From assembly GCA_947454135.1 (NCBI GenBank), contig CANGJI010000009.1, positions 1-53,831 on the forward strand: 53,831 bases of DNA, written 5' to 3'. Below are positions 9,356 through 18,660 of this stretch, in pieces. Every line of letters begins with the position of its first letter. Within the stretch, counting starts at the first letter, position 1. The notes under the pieces were generated by a model. That model searched no databases. It saw only the letters and a program-made list of their open reading frames with translations, and was not told the DNA's origin. This DNA is from Sphingomonadaceae bacterium. Lineage in GTDB: Bacteria > Pseudomonadota > Alphaproteobacteria > Sphingomonadales > Sphingomonadaceae. The position numbers and the translations under genes are program-made.

Positions 9356-9999
9356 GCCGCAATCTCCCGCAGCACCGCGCGCACCGGGCTCGCGTCCGCC
9401 CCCGCCAGCGGCAGCGGCAGCGCGATCAGTTCGTACACTCCCGCTTGCACATGATCGAGCACCAGCCCTTCGAGGATGCGCATGTCCGCCGCGCGCACGG
9501 CATGGTGCGCGTCCATCGTCTTCGATTCCTGCGGATCGAGCGAGGCCGCATCGGTCCCGATCAGCACTGTGCCCAGCGCCGCCAGCCTGCGGATCACCTC
9601 CGCCGAAACCGCCCGGAAATCGTGATCCCAAACCGTGTGGGGAAAGCGCTCGTAGGTCCGCAGCAGCACGCGCGGCGCCTGCGCCGCTTCCAGCGCCGGC
9701 CAATCGATATCGGCAAGTTCGACCGCAGCTCCGCCAGCATGGCGCACATCCACCACCACGCAGCGCCCGATATAGGGATCAAGGCCAGTTTCCGCGCTCG
9801 ATGGCCCGCCCGCGTCATAGTGATAGGGCGCATCGGCATGGGTGCCCGAATGCAGCGCGAGGTGGACCGATCCCACGTTGACCGGGCAGCCGGGGCCGAT
9901 CTCGGCATGCTGGCGCACCACCAGCGCGGGCTCCCCCGGCCACAGCGGCGTACCTGCATCAAGCCTTTGCGAGATATCGATAATCCGCACCCGCCGCAT
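9352..9999 (-). CDS. kynB: Kynurenine formamidase (cyclase family)
   Basis: 215 residues. It hydrolyses N-formylkynurenine to kynurenine and formate (EC 3.5.1.9), the step before kynureninase. The metal-binding signature HxGTHxDxPxH of the cyclase/formamidase family is present as His50, His54, Asp56 and His60 in 'HSGTHADAPYH'. I used the ATG at 9999 ('MRRVRIIDIS'); an in-frame upstream start would add 19 residues with no family support. The stop overlaps the kynU start by 4 bp. It is the first gene of the minus-strand run and faces hppD across a 257 bp intergenic region with likely control elements. Confidence 0.95.
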   Translation of the reverse strand: MRRVRIIDISQRLDAGTPLWPGEPALVVRQHAEIGPGCPVNVGSVHLALHSGTHADAPYHYDAGGPSSAETGLDPYIGRCVVVDVRHAGGAAVELADIDWPALEAAQAPRVLLRTYERFPHTVWDHDFRAVSAEVIRRLAALGTVLIGTDAASLDPQESKTMDAHHAVRAADMRILEGLVLDHVQAGVYELIALPLPLAGADASPVRAVLREIAA

Positions 10000-10119
10000 C
10001 TCCCCTGGCTGCCCCTCAAAGGGCACAGCCAGCGTTCTAGCCGCGAGGCGATGCAAGGCAAGGTGCCTTACGGGCAGACTCAGACTGCGCGGTGCATTGG
10101 CAGACGACGCGGATGAGCG

Positions 10120-10148
10120 CGCGAATCATGCAATTATTCGCGATTATA
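10120..10148 (-). promoter_or_regulatory. Probable kynB promoter and operator
   Basis: On the minus strand a perfect TATAAT lies at 10148-10143. Immediately downstream is a perfect 7 bp inverted repeat with a 9 bp spacer: CGCGAAT (10120-10126) and ATTCGCG (10136-10142). No convincing -35 is present. A repeat placed across the expected start site is the usual position of a repressor operator. Kyn operons in other proteobacteria are controlled by an Lrp/AsnC-type regulator (KynR), but no such gene is in this window. Confidence 0.45.
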
Positions 10149-10181
10149 TACATGTTCCACGCATAGTTGGCCGCATAGTCT

Positions 10182-10222
10182 GCGGACTTTGCGCGGACTG
10201 CGCAGGGCTTTTCGGCTAGAAT
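10182..10222 (+). promoter_or_regulatory. Probable hppD promoter with direct repeats
   Basis: TAGAAT at 10217-10222 is a 5/6 match to a -10 element, 34 bp before the proposed GTG start. With 17 bp spacing the -35 position (10194-10199) reads CGGACT, a weak match. That hexamer is part of a direct repeat GCGGACT at 10182-10188 and 10193-10199, 11 bp apart, so both copies face the same side of the helix. A weak -35 with phased repeats fits an activator-dependent promoter (inference). Confidence 0.35.
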
Positions 10223-10256
10223 GCGGGAGGACAACCGAGCCTTTGGGAGAAATGCC

Positions 10257-11375
10257 GTGAACGCCGCAGCGAAGACGACCGACCTGTTCGACAATCCGCT
10301 TGGCCTCGATGGCTTCGAGTTCATCGAGTTTTCCGCGAGCCAGCCGGGCCTGCTCGAACCCGTGTTCGCCGCGATGGGCTTCACCCATATCGCCAATCAT
10401 CGTTCCAAGGCGGTGCAGCTCTGGCGGCAGGGCGGGATAAACCTCATCGCGAATTACGAACCCAAGAGCCCCGCCGCGTGGTTCGCCGCCGAACACGGCC
10501 CATCGGCCTGCGGCATGGGCTGGCGCGTGCGCAATGCGGCGCAGGCTTATGCCCTGGCGCTGGAGCGCGGCGCCGAGCCGGTCGAAGTGCGCACCGGCCC
10601 GATGGAACTCAGCCTCCCCGCCATTCGCGGCATCGGCGGCGCAATCATCTATCTGATCGACCGCTACGAAGGCTCGCCGCTGGGTGACCTGTCGATCTAC
10701 GACATCGATTTCGTCTACCTGCCGGGCGTCGACCGCCAGCCCAAGGGCGCCGGCTTCCACACCATCGACCACCTCACCCACAACGTCTACGGCGGCCGCA
10801 TGGCGCACTGGGCCGCGTTCTACGAGCGCATCTTCAATTTCCGCGAGATCCGCTATTTCGACATCAAGGGCGAATACACTGGCCTCACCAGCCGCGCGAT
10901 GACCGCACCCGACGGCAAGATCCGCATTCCCCTCAACGAAGAGGCGAAGGCAGGCGGCGGCCAGATCGAGGAATTCCTGCGCGCCTACAACGGCGAGGGC
11001 ATCCAGCACATCGCGTTTGCCTGTGACGACCTCATCGGCGCATGGGACCGGCTGAAAGCGCTCGGCACCCCGTTCATGACCGCCCCGCCCGCCACCTATT
11101 ACGAGATGCTGGCCGAACGCCTGCCCGGCCACGGCGAGCCGGTCGAGGAACTCCAGAAGCGCGGCATTCTGCTCGATGGCTCGACCGAGGCGGGCGATCC
11201 GCGCCTGCTCCTCCAGATCTTCTCCGAAACGCAGATCGGCCCGGTGTTCTTCGAATTCATCCAGCGCAAGAAGGACGAAGGCTTCGGCGAAGGCAACTTC
11301 ACCGCGCTGTTCCAGTCGATGGAGCGCGACCAGATGCGCCGCGGTGTGCTGCAGGTGGAAGGAGCCGCAGCATGA
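10257..11375 (+). CDS. hppD: 4-hydroxyphenylpyruvate dioxygenase
   Basis: 372 residues. It converts 4-hydroxyphenylpyruvate to homogentisate (EC 1.13.11.27) in tyrosine catabolism. The Fe(II) ligands are visible: His172 in 'IDHLTHNV', His251 in 'IQHIAF' and Glu333 in 'FFEFIQRK'. The C-terminal '[13 protein letters not shown]' is the helix and loop that distinguishes HPPD from other VOC enzymes. I chose the GTG at 10257 because GGGAGA lies 7 bp upstream; an ATG at 10221 is in frame but lacks a good site. The stop overlaps the next gene (ATGA), so the two are translationally coupled. Homogentisate dioxygenase is not in the window. Confidence 0.95.
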   Translation: MNAAAKTTDLFDNPLGLDGFEFIEFSASQPGLLEPVFAAMGFTHIANHRSKAVQLWRQGGINLIANYEPKSPAAWFAAEHGPSACGMGWRVRNAAQAYALALERGAEPVEVRTGPMELSLPAIRGIGGAIIYLIDRYEGSPLGDLSIYDIDFVYLPGVDRQPKGAGFHTIDHLTHNVYGGRMAHWAAFYERIFNFREIRYFDIKGEYTGLTSRAMTAPDGKIRIPLNEEAKAGGGQIEEFLRAYNGEGIQHIAFACDDLIGAWDRLKALGTPFMTAPPATYYEMLAERLPGHGEPVEELQKRGILLDGSTEAGDPRLLLQIFSETQIGPVFFEFIQRKKDEGFGEGNFTALFQSMERDQMRRGVLQVEGAAA

Positions 11376-11911
11376 TCCCGCCCATCCAGCGCATCCACCA
11401 CGTCGCCTATCGCTGCCGCGACGCGAAGGAGACGGTCGAGTGGTACGTGCGCGTGATGGGCATGCGCTACACCACCGCGTTTGCCGAGGACACCGTACCC
11501 TCGACTGGCGAGCATGACCCGTACATGCACGTGTTCCTCGATTGCGGCGGCGGCAACGTGCTCGCCTTCTTCGAGCTGCCGAACCAGCCGGAGATGGGCA
11601 AGGACCCCAACACACCGGCATGGGTGCAGCACCTTGCCTTCGAAGTGGCGGATGAAGCCGCGCTCCATGCGGCGAAGGCCCATCTCGAAGCGCAAGGCAT
11701 CGACGTGCTCGGGCCGACCTACCACGGGGTGTTCCGTTCGATCTATTTCTTCGATCCCAACGGCCACCGGCTCGAACTCGCCTGCAACATCGGCACGCCT
11801 CAGCAGTATGCGGAGCTCGAAACGCTCGCCCCGGTCATGCTTGAGGAATGGAGCCAAACCAAGCGCGCACCGCGCCACGCCGAATGGCTGCACAAGGAAC
11901 CGGGGGCCTAA
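11372..11911 (+). CDS. VOC family protein with H-H-E metal triad
   Basis: 179 residues, a glyoxalase/extradiol-dioxygenase (VOC) fold with two beta-alpha-beta-beta-beta modules. Likely metal ligands are His10 in 'IHHVAYRC', His87 in 'VQHLAFEV' and Glu135 in 'GHRLELAC'. That is the complete 2-His-1-carboxylate set expected of an iron or manganese enzyme. It overlaps the hppD stop by 4 bp, so a role in tyrosine/homogentisate metabolism or in removing a related aromatic is likely. The exact reaction cannot be assigned; glyoxalase-like, isomerase-like and ring-cleaving activities all occur in the family. It ends with a 4 bp overlap against the convergent CoA-transferase gene. Confidence 0.85.
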   Translation: MIPPIQRIHHVAYRCRDAKETVEWYVRVMGMRYTTAFAEDTVPSTGEHDPYMHVFLDCGGGNVLAFFELPNQPEMGKDPNTPAWVQHLAFEVADEAALHAAKAHLEAQGIDVLGPTYHGVFRSIYFFDPNGHRLELACNIGTPQQYAELETLAPVMLEEWSQTKRAPRHAEWLHKEPGA

Positions 11912-13023
11912 ACGCCTGCAAATTCGCGGCGCAAGGCAGATCCATCCGCGTCGAGCGCGGGGACGATGCTGGGCAGCGCTTCACCCCGTCCGGGCGGGCG
12001 CGGCAGGTCGAACGCCTTGCCGCCCACCTCGCCCTCGATCCGGCGCAGTGCGGGGTGCGCCGCGACATCGGCCACCTCGGAAACCCGCCCCCAGGCAATC
12101 CGATGTTCGTCGAGAAGGGCGCTGGCCTCCGCCATGGTGCGCGCCGCAAACATTGCTCCGACGATCTCTCCCAGCACGGCGCGGTGCGTTACCCGGTCCG
12201 GGTTCGTCGCAAAGCGCGGATCATCGGCCAGCGCCGCATCACCGAGCACGCCGGCACAGAACCGTCGCCATTCGTCGGGTGACTGGATCGAAATCATCAA
12301 CGTGCCATCGCGGCAGGCATAAGCCGCATAGGGATAGATCGCCGCGTGTTCGAGGCCGTGCCGCCCGGTCGCCCGCCCAGCCTGCTCGAGATGGAGCAGC
12401 GGCACCGCCATCCAGTCCGCCATCGCATCGAACATCGCGATCTCGATGACCGCCCCGCGCCCGGTCCGGGCCTTGCCGATCAGCGCTTCGAGAATCGCGG
12501 CGTGCGCGTTCATGCCCGTGGCAATATCCGCAATGGAAACGCCGACCTTGGCCATCGCGTCCGGTGTGCCGGTGACAGCGCAAATCCCCGCCTCGGCCTG
12601 CACCAGCATGTCATAGGCGCGCATCCCCCGCGCCTCGGTCGCCTGCCCATAGCCGCAGATGTCGACCGCCACGATCCCGGGATAGCGCGCCACCAGCGCA
12701 GCGGCATCAAGCCCCAGCCGCGCTGCCGCGCCCGGTGCCATGTTCTGGATGAACACGTCGGCCCTTGCCACCATGCGCTCGATCAAGGCGCGGTCAGCCG
12801 CGTCCTTGGCATCGACGACAATGCTTTCCTTGCCGCGATTGAGCCACGTGAAATAGGCCGATGCGCCGTGAACCGCGGTGTCATAATGCCGCGCGGTCTC
12901 GCCCCCGGCGCGCTCGAGCTTGATCACGCGCGCACCGCCGTCCGCCAGCTGGCGCGTACACAAGGGGGCAGCAACCGCCTGCTCCAGCGCCACCACCAGC
13001 AGGCCTTCAAGCGCGCCGGGCAT
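11908..13023 (-). CDS. CaiB/BaiF (family III) CoA-transferase
   Basis: 371 residues, using the ATG at 13023 ('MPGALEGLLV'); an in-frame start 7 codons upstream is possible. The fold is the interlocked-dimer family III CoA-transferase. The catalytic aspartate that forms the acyl anhydride is probably Asp138 in 'AYDMLVQAEAG'. 'LADGGARVIKLER' and 'LNRGKESIVVD' are typical N-terminal motifs. It moves CoA between carboxylic acids; the acid is unknown. It is convergent with the hppD-VOC pair and divergent from pxpABC, so it is a single-gene unit. Confidence 0.88.
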   Translation of the reverse strand: MPGALEGLLVVALEQAVAAPLCTRQLADGGARVIKLERAGGETARHYDTAVHGASAYFTWLNRGKESIVVDAKDAADRALIERMVARADVFIQNMAPGAAARLGLDAAALVARYPGIVAVDICGYGQATEARGMRAYDMLVQAEAGICAVTGTPDAMAKVGVSIADIATGMNAHAAILEALIGKARTGRGAVIEIAMFDAMADWMAVPLLHLEQAGRATGRHGLEHAAIYPYAAYACRDGTLMISIQSPDEWRRFCAGVLGDAALADDPRFATNPDRVTHRAVLGEIVGAMFAARTMAEASALLDEHRIAWGRVSEVADVAAHPALRRIEGEVGGKAFDLPRPPGRGEALPSIVPALDADGSALRREFAGV

Positions 13024-13212
13024 CAGGCACGACGCGTCCGGCAAAAGGCGGAGTTTCGGATCGACAGAGCGTTCATGGCTGGGCGGCCATAGCGCAAGCT
13101 CCGCTCCGCTTCACCCATCAGAATGGCAAGTGCGCAGGAAGGCGCGACAACAGCGCCGGCTTTGCTTATGTCGTGAGCGCCGATTAGGCCCTTGCACACC
13201 GGAACGCTGACA

Positions 13213-13989
13213 ATGCCTGCCCTGAACGTCCGCACGATCGATCTCAATTCCGACCTTGGCGAAGGGTATGGCCCGTGGACCATGGGCGATGACGCTGCGA
13301 TGCTCGACATCGTCACCAGTGCCAACATTGCCTGCGGTGGCCACGCCAGCGATCCCGAAACGATGTTCCGCACGCTGACCCTGGCACGCGCGCGCAGCAT
13401 CGTCGTCGGTGCGCACCCCAGCTATCCGGACAAGGAAGGCTTCGGCCGCCGCCGCCTGCCCTTCCTGCCCGCCGAAGTGGAGCGCTTTGTCGCGGCACAG
13501 ACCGGCGCGCTGATGGCCATCGCCGCGCTCGCCGGCACCAAGGTGTCCTACGTGAAGCCACATGGCGCGCTTGCCAATGTCGCGAGTGAAGACCGCGCCA
13601 TTGCCGAAGCCATCGTGCGCGCCGTCCGCGCGATTAACAGCAAGCTCGCCGTGCTCGCCATTTCGGGCACCGTACTGGAACAGGTGGCGCGCGATTCCGG
13701 CTGCCATGTGTTCAGCGAGATCTTCGCCGACCGCGGCTACACACCGGCCGGCAACCTCGTGCCCCGCGGCCAGCCCGGCGCGATGATCGAAGACTATGGC
13801 GCCGCCGCCGCGCGCCTGCTGACATGGCTCGAAACCGGCCTGATGCCCACGGTTGGCGGCGATCCGGTCAGGCTTGCGGGCCATTCGATCTGCGTCCACG
13901 GCGATGATCCCCATGCCGTCGTCATGGCCCGCGCGATCCGCGTCGCGCTTGCCGGTCGCGGCGTCACGATCGCCCCCTTCCTGCGCTGA
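13213..13989 (+). CDS. pxpA: 5-oxoprolinase subunit A (LamB/YcsF family)
   Basis: 258 residues from the ATG at 13213. PxpA works with PxpB and PxpC to hydrolyse 5-oxoproline to glutamate with ATP, a cytoplasmic damage-repair and recycling reaction. Family motifs are 'IDLNSDLGEGYGPW', 'ANIACGGHASDP', 'GAHPSYPD' and 'VKPHGAL'. It is the first gene of a tight pxpA-pxpB-pxpC operon: its TGA overlaps the pxpB ATG by one base. The ribosome-binding site is weak (GGAAC). The 189 bp upstream, to the divergent CoA-transferase, hold no motif I could define. Confidence 0.93.
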   Translation: MPALNVRTIDLNSDLGEGYGPWTMGDDAAMLDIVTSANIACGGHASDPETMFRTLTLARARSIVVGAHPSYPDKEGFGRRRLPFLPAEVERFVAAQTGALMAIAALAGTKVSYVKPHGALANVASEDRAIAEAIVRAVRAINSKLAVLAISGTVLEQVARDSGCHVFSEIFADRGYTPAGNLVPRGQPGAMIEDYGAAAARLLTWLETGLMPTVGGDPVRLAGHSICVHGDDPHAVVMARAIRVALAGRGVTIAPFLR

Positions 13990-14642
13990 TGCTTCCTGCA
14001 CCGACCGTCCGGCCGATTGGCGAGGGCGCCGTCCTCATCGATTTCGGCGGCGCGATCAGTGCCGCCACCAACGACCGCGTCGTAGCACTCGACCGTGCAC
14101 TCGCCGCGCAGCCTCCTGTCGGCATGGTCGAAACCGTCCCCGCCTTCGTCTCGCTGATGATCGTGTTCGATCCGCTGGTGACAGACGGCAACGAAGTCGC
14201 CGCGCATGCCCTCGCTCTCCTCGAAACCGCATCTACGGTGCAGCGCACCCCGCGCGAGCATGTCATCCCCGTCCGCTACGACCCCGCCTCGGCACCCGAT
14301 CTTGCTGCCGTCGCCGAGGCTGCGGGCCTCACGCCAGCCGATGTCATCGCCCAGCACCTTGCCGGCGAATACCGCGTCTTCATGTACGGTTTTGCTCCCG
14401 GCTATGCCTATCTCGGCGGTGTTCCCCCGGCGCTCCACCTCCCCCGCAAGCCCCGCGCCGAGCGCGGCCATCCTGTCGGCAGCGTGATCATCGCAGGCGC
14501 GCAGTGCCTTATCACCACCCTCCCGATGCCGACCGGCTGGTGGGTGATCGGACGCACCGATCAGGTCATCCTCGATCCCACCCGCGACGAGCCCTTCCTG
14601 TTCGATCCGGGCGACGTGATCCGCTTCCGGCGCACCGAATAG
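13989..14642 (+). CDS. pxpB: 5-oxoprolinase subunit B (KipI family)
   Basis: 217 residues; the start overlaps the pxpA stop (TGATG). The N-terminal KipI domain is followed by a cyclophilin-like C-terminal domain with the family block 'FMYGFAPGYAYLGGVP' and 'GSVIIAGAQCLI'. It forms a complex with PxpC that, together with PxpA, hydrolyses 5-oxoproline. In Bacillus the homologue was first described as KipI, an inhibitor of the sporulation kinase KinA; the pxpABC arrangement here supports the 5-oxoprolinase role. pxpC starts 3 bp downstream. Confidence 0.93.
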   Translation: MLPAPTVRPIGEGAVLIDFGGAISAATNDRVVALDRALAAQPPVGMVETVPAFVSLMIVFDPLVTDGNEVAAHALALLETASTVQRTPREHVIPVRYDPASAPDLAAVAEAAGLTPADVIAQHLAGEYRVFMYGFAPGYAYLGGVPPALHLPRKPRAERGHPVGSVIIAGAQCLITTLPMPTGWWVIGRTDQVILDPTRDEPFLFDPGDVIRFRRTE

Positions 14643-14645
14643 CCC

Positions 14646-15638
14646 ATGCAGGCACGCATCCGCTTCGAGGCCGCCGGGCCGCTCACCACGATCCAGGACT
14701 CTGGCCGCACGGCCCTGATGCGCTTCGGCGTCCCGCACTCCGGCCCGGTCGACCGCCGCGCCTTCGCCGCCGCGCTGGCGCTCACCGCTGCGCCTGATGG
14801 CTGGGCCTTCGAACTCTCCCACGGCAGCTGCGTGATCGTCTGCGAGCAAGGCGAAATCGGCTTCGCGCTTTGCGGCGGCGGGTTCCTCGCCGATATCGCT
14901 GGCGATGAGCCCAAGGCATGGCGGCAAGGTACGCTCCGTGCGGGCGAGCGCCTGCGTATCCGCGCCGGTAGCGGCAACTGGGCCTACCTCGCCTTCGCGG
15001 GCAGCCATGCCGCGCCCGTGTGGCTCGGCAGCAGTGCCACCCACGCCTCCTCCGGGCTTGGCGGCGGCCTTGTCACCGCCGGAGCGACCTTCGATTTCGC
15101 CGCGTCCCGCACGCTTGAGCCCTGCACCATCGCCCCGCCCCCGTCCAACGATCCGCCAGACCGCGTGGCCATCGTGCTCGGCCCTCAGGATCACCATTTC
15201 CCGGCTGAGGCGATCGGCCATCTGACGCAGGCCTCCTTCACCGCCACCACCTGCTTCGACCGGATGGGCCGCGTGCTCGGCGGCCCGCCGCTGATGCCCA
15301 GCTCCATCTCCATGCCGAGCGAACCGGCCCTGCGCGGCTGCCTTCAGGCCGATGGCGACGGTGTTCTCACCTTGCTCCTCGCCGATCACCAGACCACCAG
15401 CGGCTACCCCAAGATCGCGACGGTCATCAGCGCCGATATCGACCGGCTCGCACAGCTTCCCTCGGGCAGGACCATCCGCTTCGAGGCAATCACGGCCGCA
15501 GAAGCCCTGCGCCGCACCCGCACCGCCGCGGCCGCAACCGCGGCATGGCTGCGCAGCCTCGCCCTGCCGACCCGCCTCGACGAGCGGCTTTGGGCCAACA
15601 ATCTGGTCGACGGCGTGATCGACGCGAACGGGGTGTGA
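14646..15638 (+). CDS. pxpC: 5-oxoprolinase subunit C (KipA/biotin-dependent carboxyltransferase family)
   Basis: 330 residues. Family signatures are 'TTIQDSGRTALMRFGVP' near the N-terminus, 'GPQDHHFP' in the middle and 'DHQTTSGYPKIATVI' towards the end. It partners PxpB. The family is often annotated as allophanate hydrolase subunit 2 or KipA, but the neighbours pxpA and pxpB identify it as the 5-oxoprolinase subunit. It is third in the operon. An 82 bp gap with its own ribosome-binding site separates it from the SDR gene. Confidence 0.93.
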   Translation: MQARIRFEAAGPLTTIQDSGRTALMRFGVPHSGPVDRRAFAAALALTAAPDGWAFELSHGSCVIVCEQGEIGFALCGGGFLADIAGDEPKAWRQGTLRAGERLRIRAGSGNWAYLAFAGSHAAPVWLGSSATHASSGLGGGLVTAGATFDFAASRTLEPCTIAPPPSNDPPDRVAIVLGPQDHHFPAEAIGHLTQASFTATTCFDRMGRVLGGPPLMPSSISMPSEPALRGCLQADGDGVLTLLLADHQTTSGYPKIATVISADIDRLAQLPSGRTIRFEAITAAEALRRTRTAAAATAAWLRSLALPTRLDERLWANNLVDGVIDANGV

Positions 15639-15720
15639 CGATCAGACCGTTCCTGGGCAGTGGCCATCCGCAATTTCGGCGTTAGGATGCCGCCAAACAG
15701 AACCGATATGGAGAGACCCC

Positions 15721-16494
15721 ATGACTGAACTGGCCGGCCGCATTGCCCTCGTCACCGGCGCCTCGCGCGGGATCGGCGAGGCCTCGGCCCGCGCGCTGGC
15801 GGCGCTTGGCGCGCGTGTCATCGTCACCGATCTTGCCGCGCCCGAGGAGCTTGCCGAGCAGATCGGCGGCCTCGCCCGCGCGCATGACGTGACGGACGAG
15901 CAGAGCTGGATCGATACCATGGCCTATATCCGCGATGCGGCAGGCGGGCTCGATATTCTGGTCAACAACGCCGGGCTGTTTCTGGCCAAGCCGCTGACCG
16001 AAACCACGCTGGAAGACTGGCGCCGCCTTCACAGCGTCAATGTCGAAGGCGTGTTCCTCGGCTGCAAGCACGCTGTCCCGCTTCTCGCCGAGCGCGCGAA
16101 CCAGTGGGCTGGCGGAACCTCGATCATCAACCTGTCCTCGGTCGCCGGTCTGGTCGGCAGCGCGCTGGTCAGCTGCTACAACGCGAGCAAGGGCGCCGTC
16201 CGCCTGTTCACCAAGGGCGTCGCGATGGAAGTCGCGCCCTTGCGCATCCGCTGCAATTCGGTCCACCCCGGGATCATCGAAACCGACATGGGCCGCGATC
16301 TCGTCTCGCAGTTCGCCGCTGCCACCGGCACCGGCGAAAACGACACCCGCGCCAACTTCTCCAATCTCCACCCGCTCGGCCACTTCGGCGTACCGCAAAA
16401 CATCGCCGACGCCGTCGCCTTCCTCGCCTCCGACCGCGCCGCGTTCATGACCGGCTCGGAACTGGTGGTGGATGGCGGCTTCACGACGGGGTGA
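15721..16494 (+). CDS. SDR family NAD(P)-dependent oxidoreductase
   Basis: 257 residues, a classical short-chain dehydrogenase. The Rossmann glycine motif is 'TGASRGIG', the structural 'NNAG' is present and the active-site Tyr-x3-Lys is in 'SCYNASKGA', with the catalytic Ser in 'INLSSVAG'. The acidic residue after the second strand ('VIVTDLAA') favours NAD(H). The substrate, probably an alcohol or hydroxysteroid-like compound, is not readable. GGAG precedes the start. It follows pxpC by 82 bp and converges on lepA with a 12 bp gap. Confidence 0.88.
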   Translation: MTELAGRIALVTGASRGIGEASARALAALGARVIVTDLAAPEELAEQIGGLARAHDVTDEQSWIDTMAYIRDAAGGLDILVNNAGLFLAKPLTETTLEDWRRLHSVNVEGVFLGCKHAVPLLAERANQWAGGTSIINLSSVAGLVGSALVSCYNASKGAVRLFTKGVAMEVAPLRIRCNSVHPGIIETDMGRDLVSQFAAATGTGENDTRANFSNLHPLGHFGVPQNIADAVAFLASDRAAFMTGSELVVDGGFTTG

Positions 16495-16506
16495 AGCTGG
16501 CGGACG

Positions 16507-18309
<1,803 letters not shown>

Positions 18310-18577
18310 CCGCGCCCGTTAGCAGTGTGCGCGTTCAGTGTCATCAGGGCCGTCCGGGAAGGGACGAGACACCAGGTTGACACAGTTGACACTGTCCTGG
18401 GGAATAATTGCAATCGATCAGTGAGCGCCTTTTGATCGATACAGGCGATTAGCTGCGCGTTGAAGGCAAAGTCCATCCGCCGATCATGACAGCTCGCCCC
18501 GATGTAGGACAGCCCGGTTTGCGGGGCCGCAGCGCACCCCGGTGCCTGCTGCTCGCACCGCGAATCCAGCGAGCGGC
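18310..18577. other. Intergenic region with tandem TTGACAC repeat
   Basis: No convincing gene. At 18377-18383 and 18386-18392 the sequence TTGACAC occurs twice, 9 bp apart, inside flanking CCAGG and CCTGG (18372-18376 and 18395-18399), which form an inverted repeat. The nested ACAGT/ACTGT pair (18382-18386, 18391-18395) adds dyad symmetry. It is 60-90 bp upstream of the lepA start and about 270 bp from the TonB receptor gene, so it could serve either. Beyond this I see no structure to about 18577. Confidence 0.3.
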
Positions 18578-18622
18578 TTGACCTCCGTTTCGGTTCCTAA
18601 TATTAGAATGATCATTACTAAT
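18578..18622 (+). promoter_or_regulatory. Promoter and operator candidate for the TonB-dependent receptor
   Basis: TTGACC at 18578-18583 and TATTAG at 18601-18606 are separated by exactly 17 bp, a good sigma-70-type promoter. Overlapping the -10 and the start site is a dyad: ATTAG (18602-18606) and CTAAT (18618-18622) flank the perfect 10 bp palindrome AATGATCATT (18607-18616). A dyad at this place would block RNA polymerase when bound, as repressors of TonB receptor genes often do. It is not a canonical Fur box. Confidence 0.5.
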
Positions 18623-18660
18623 CTAGTTTGATCAAAAGATTCCAATCTCAGGGGAGAGTC

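Noticed and set aside
9356..9703. 116-residue N-terminal extension of kynureninase
   Set aside because: Gly/Ala/Arg-rich sequence is the shadow of kynB, and the kynU ATG overlaps the kynB stop in normal coupling.
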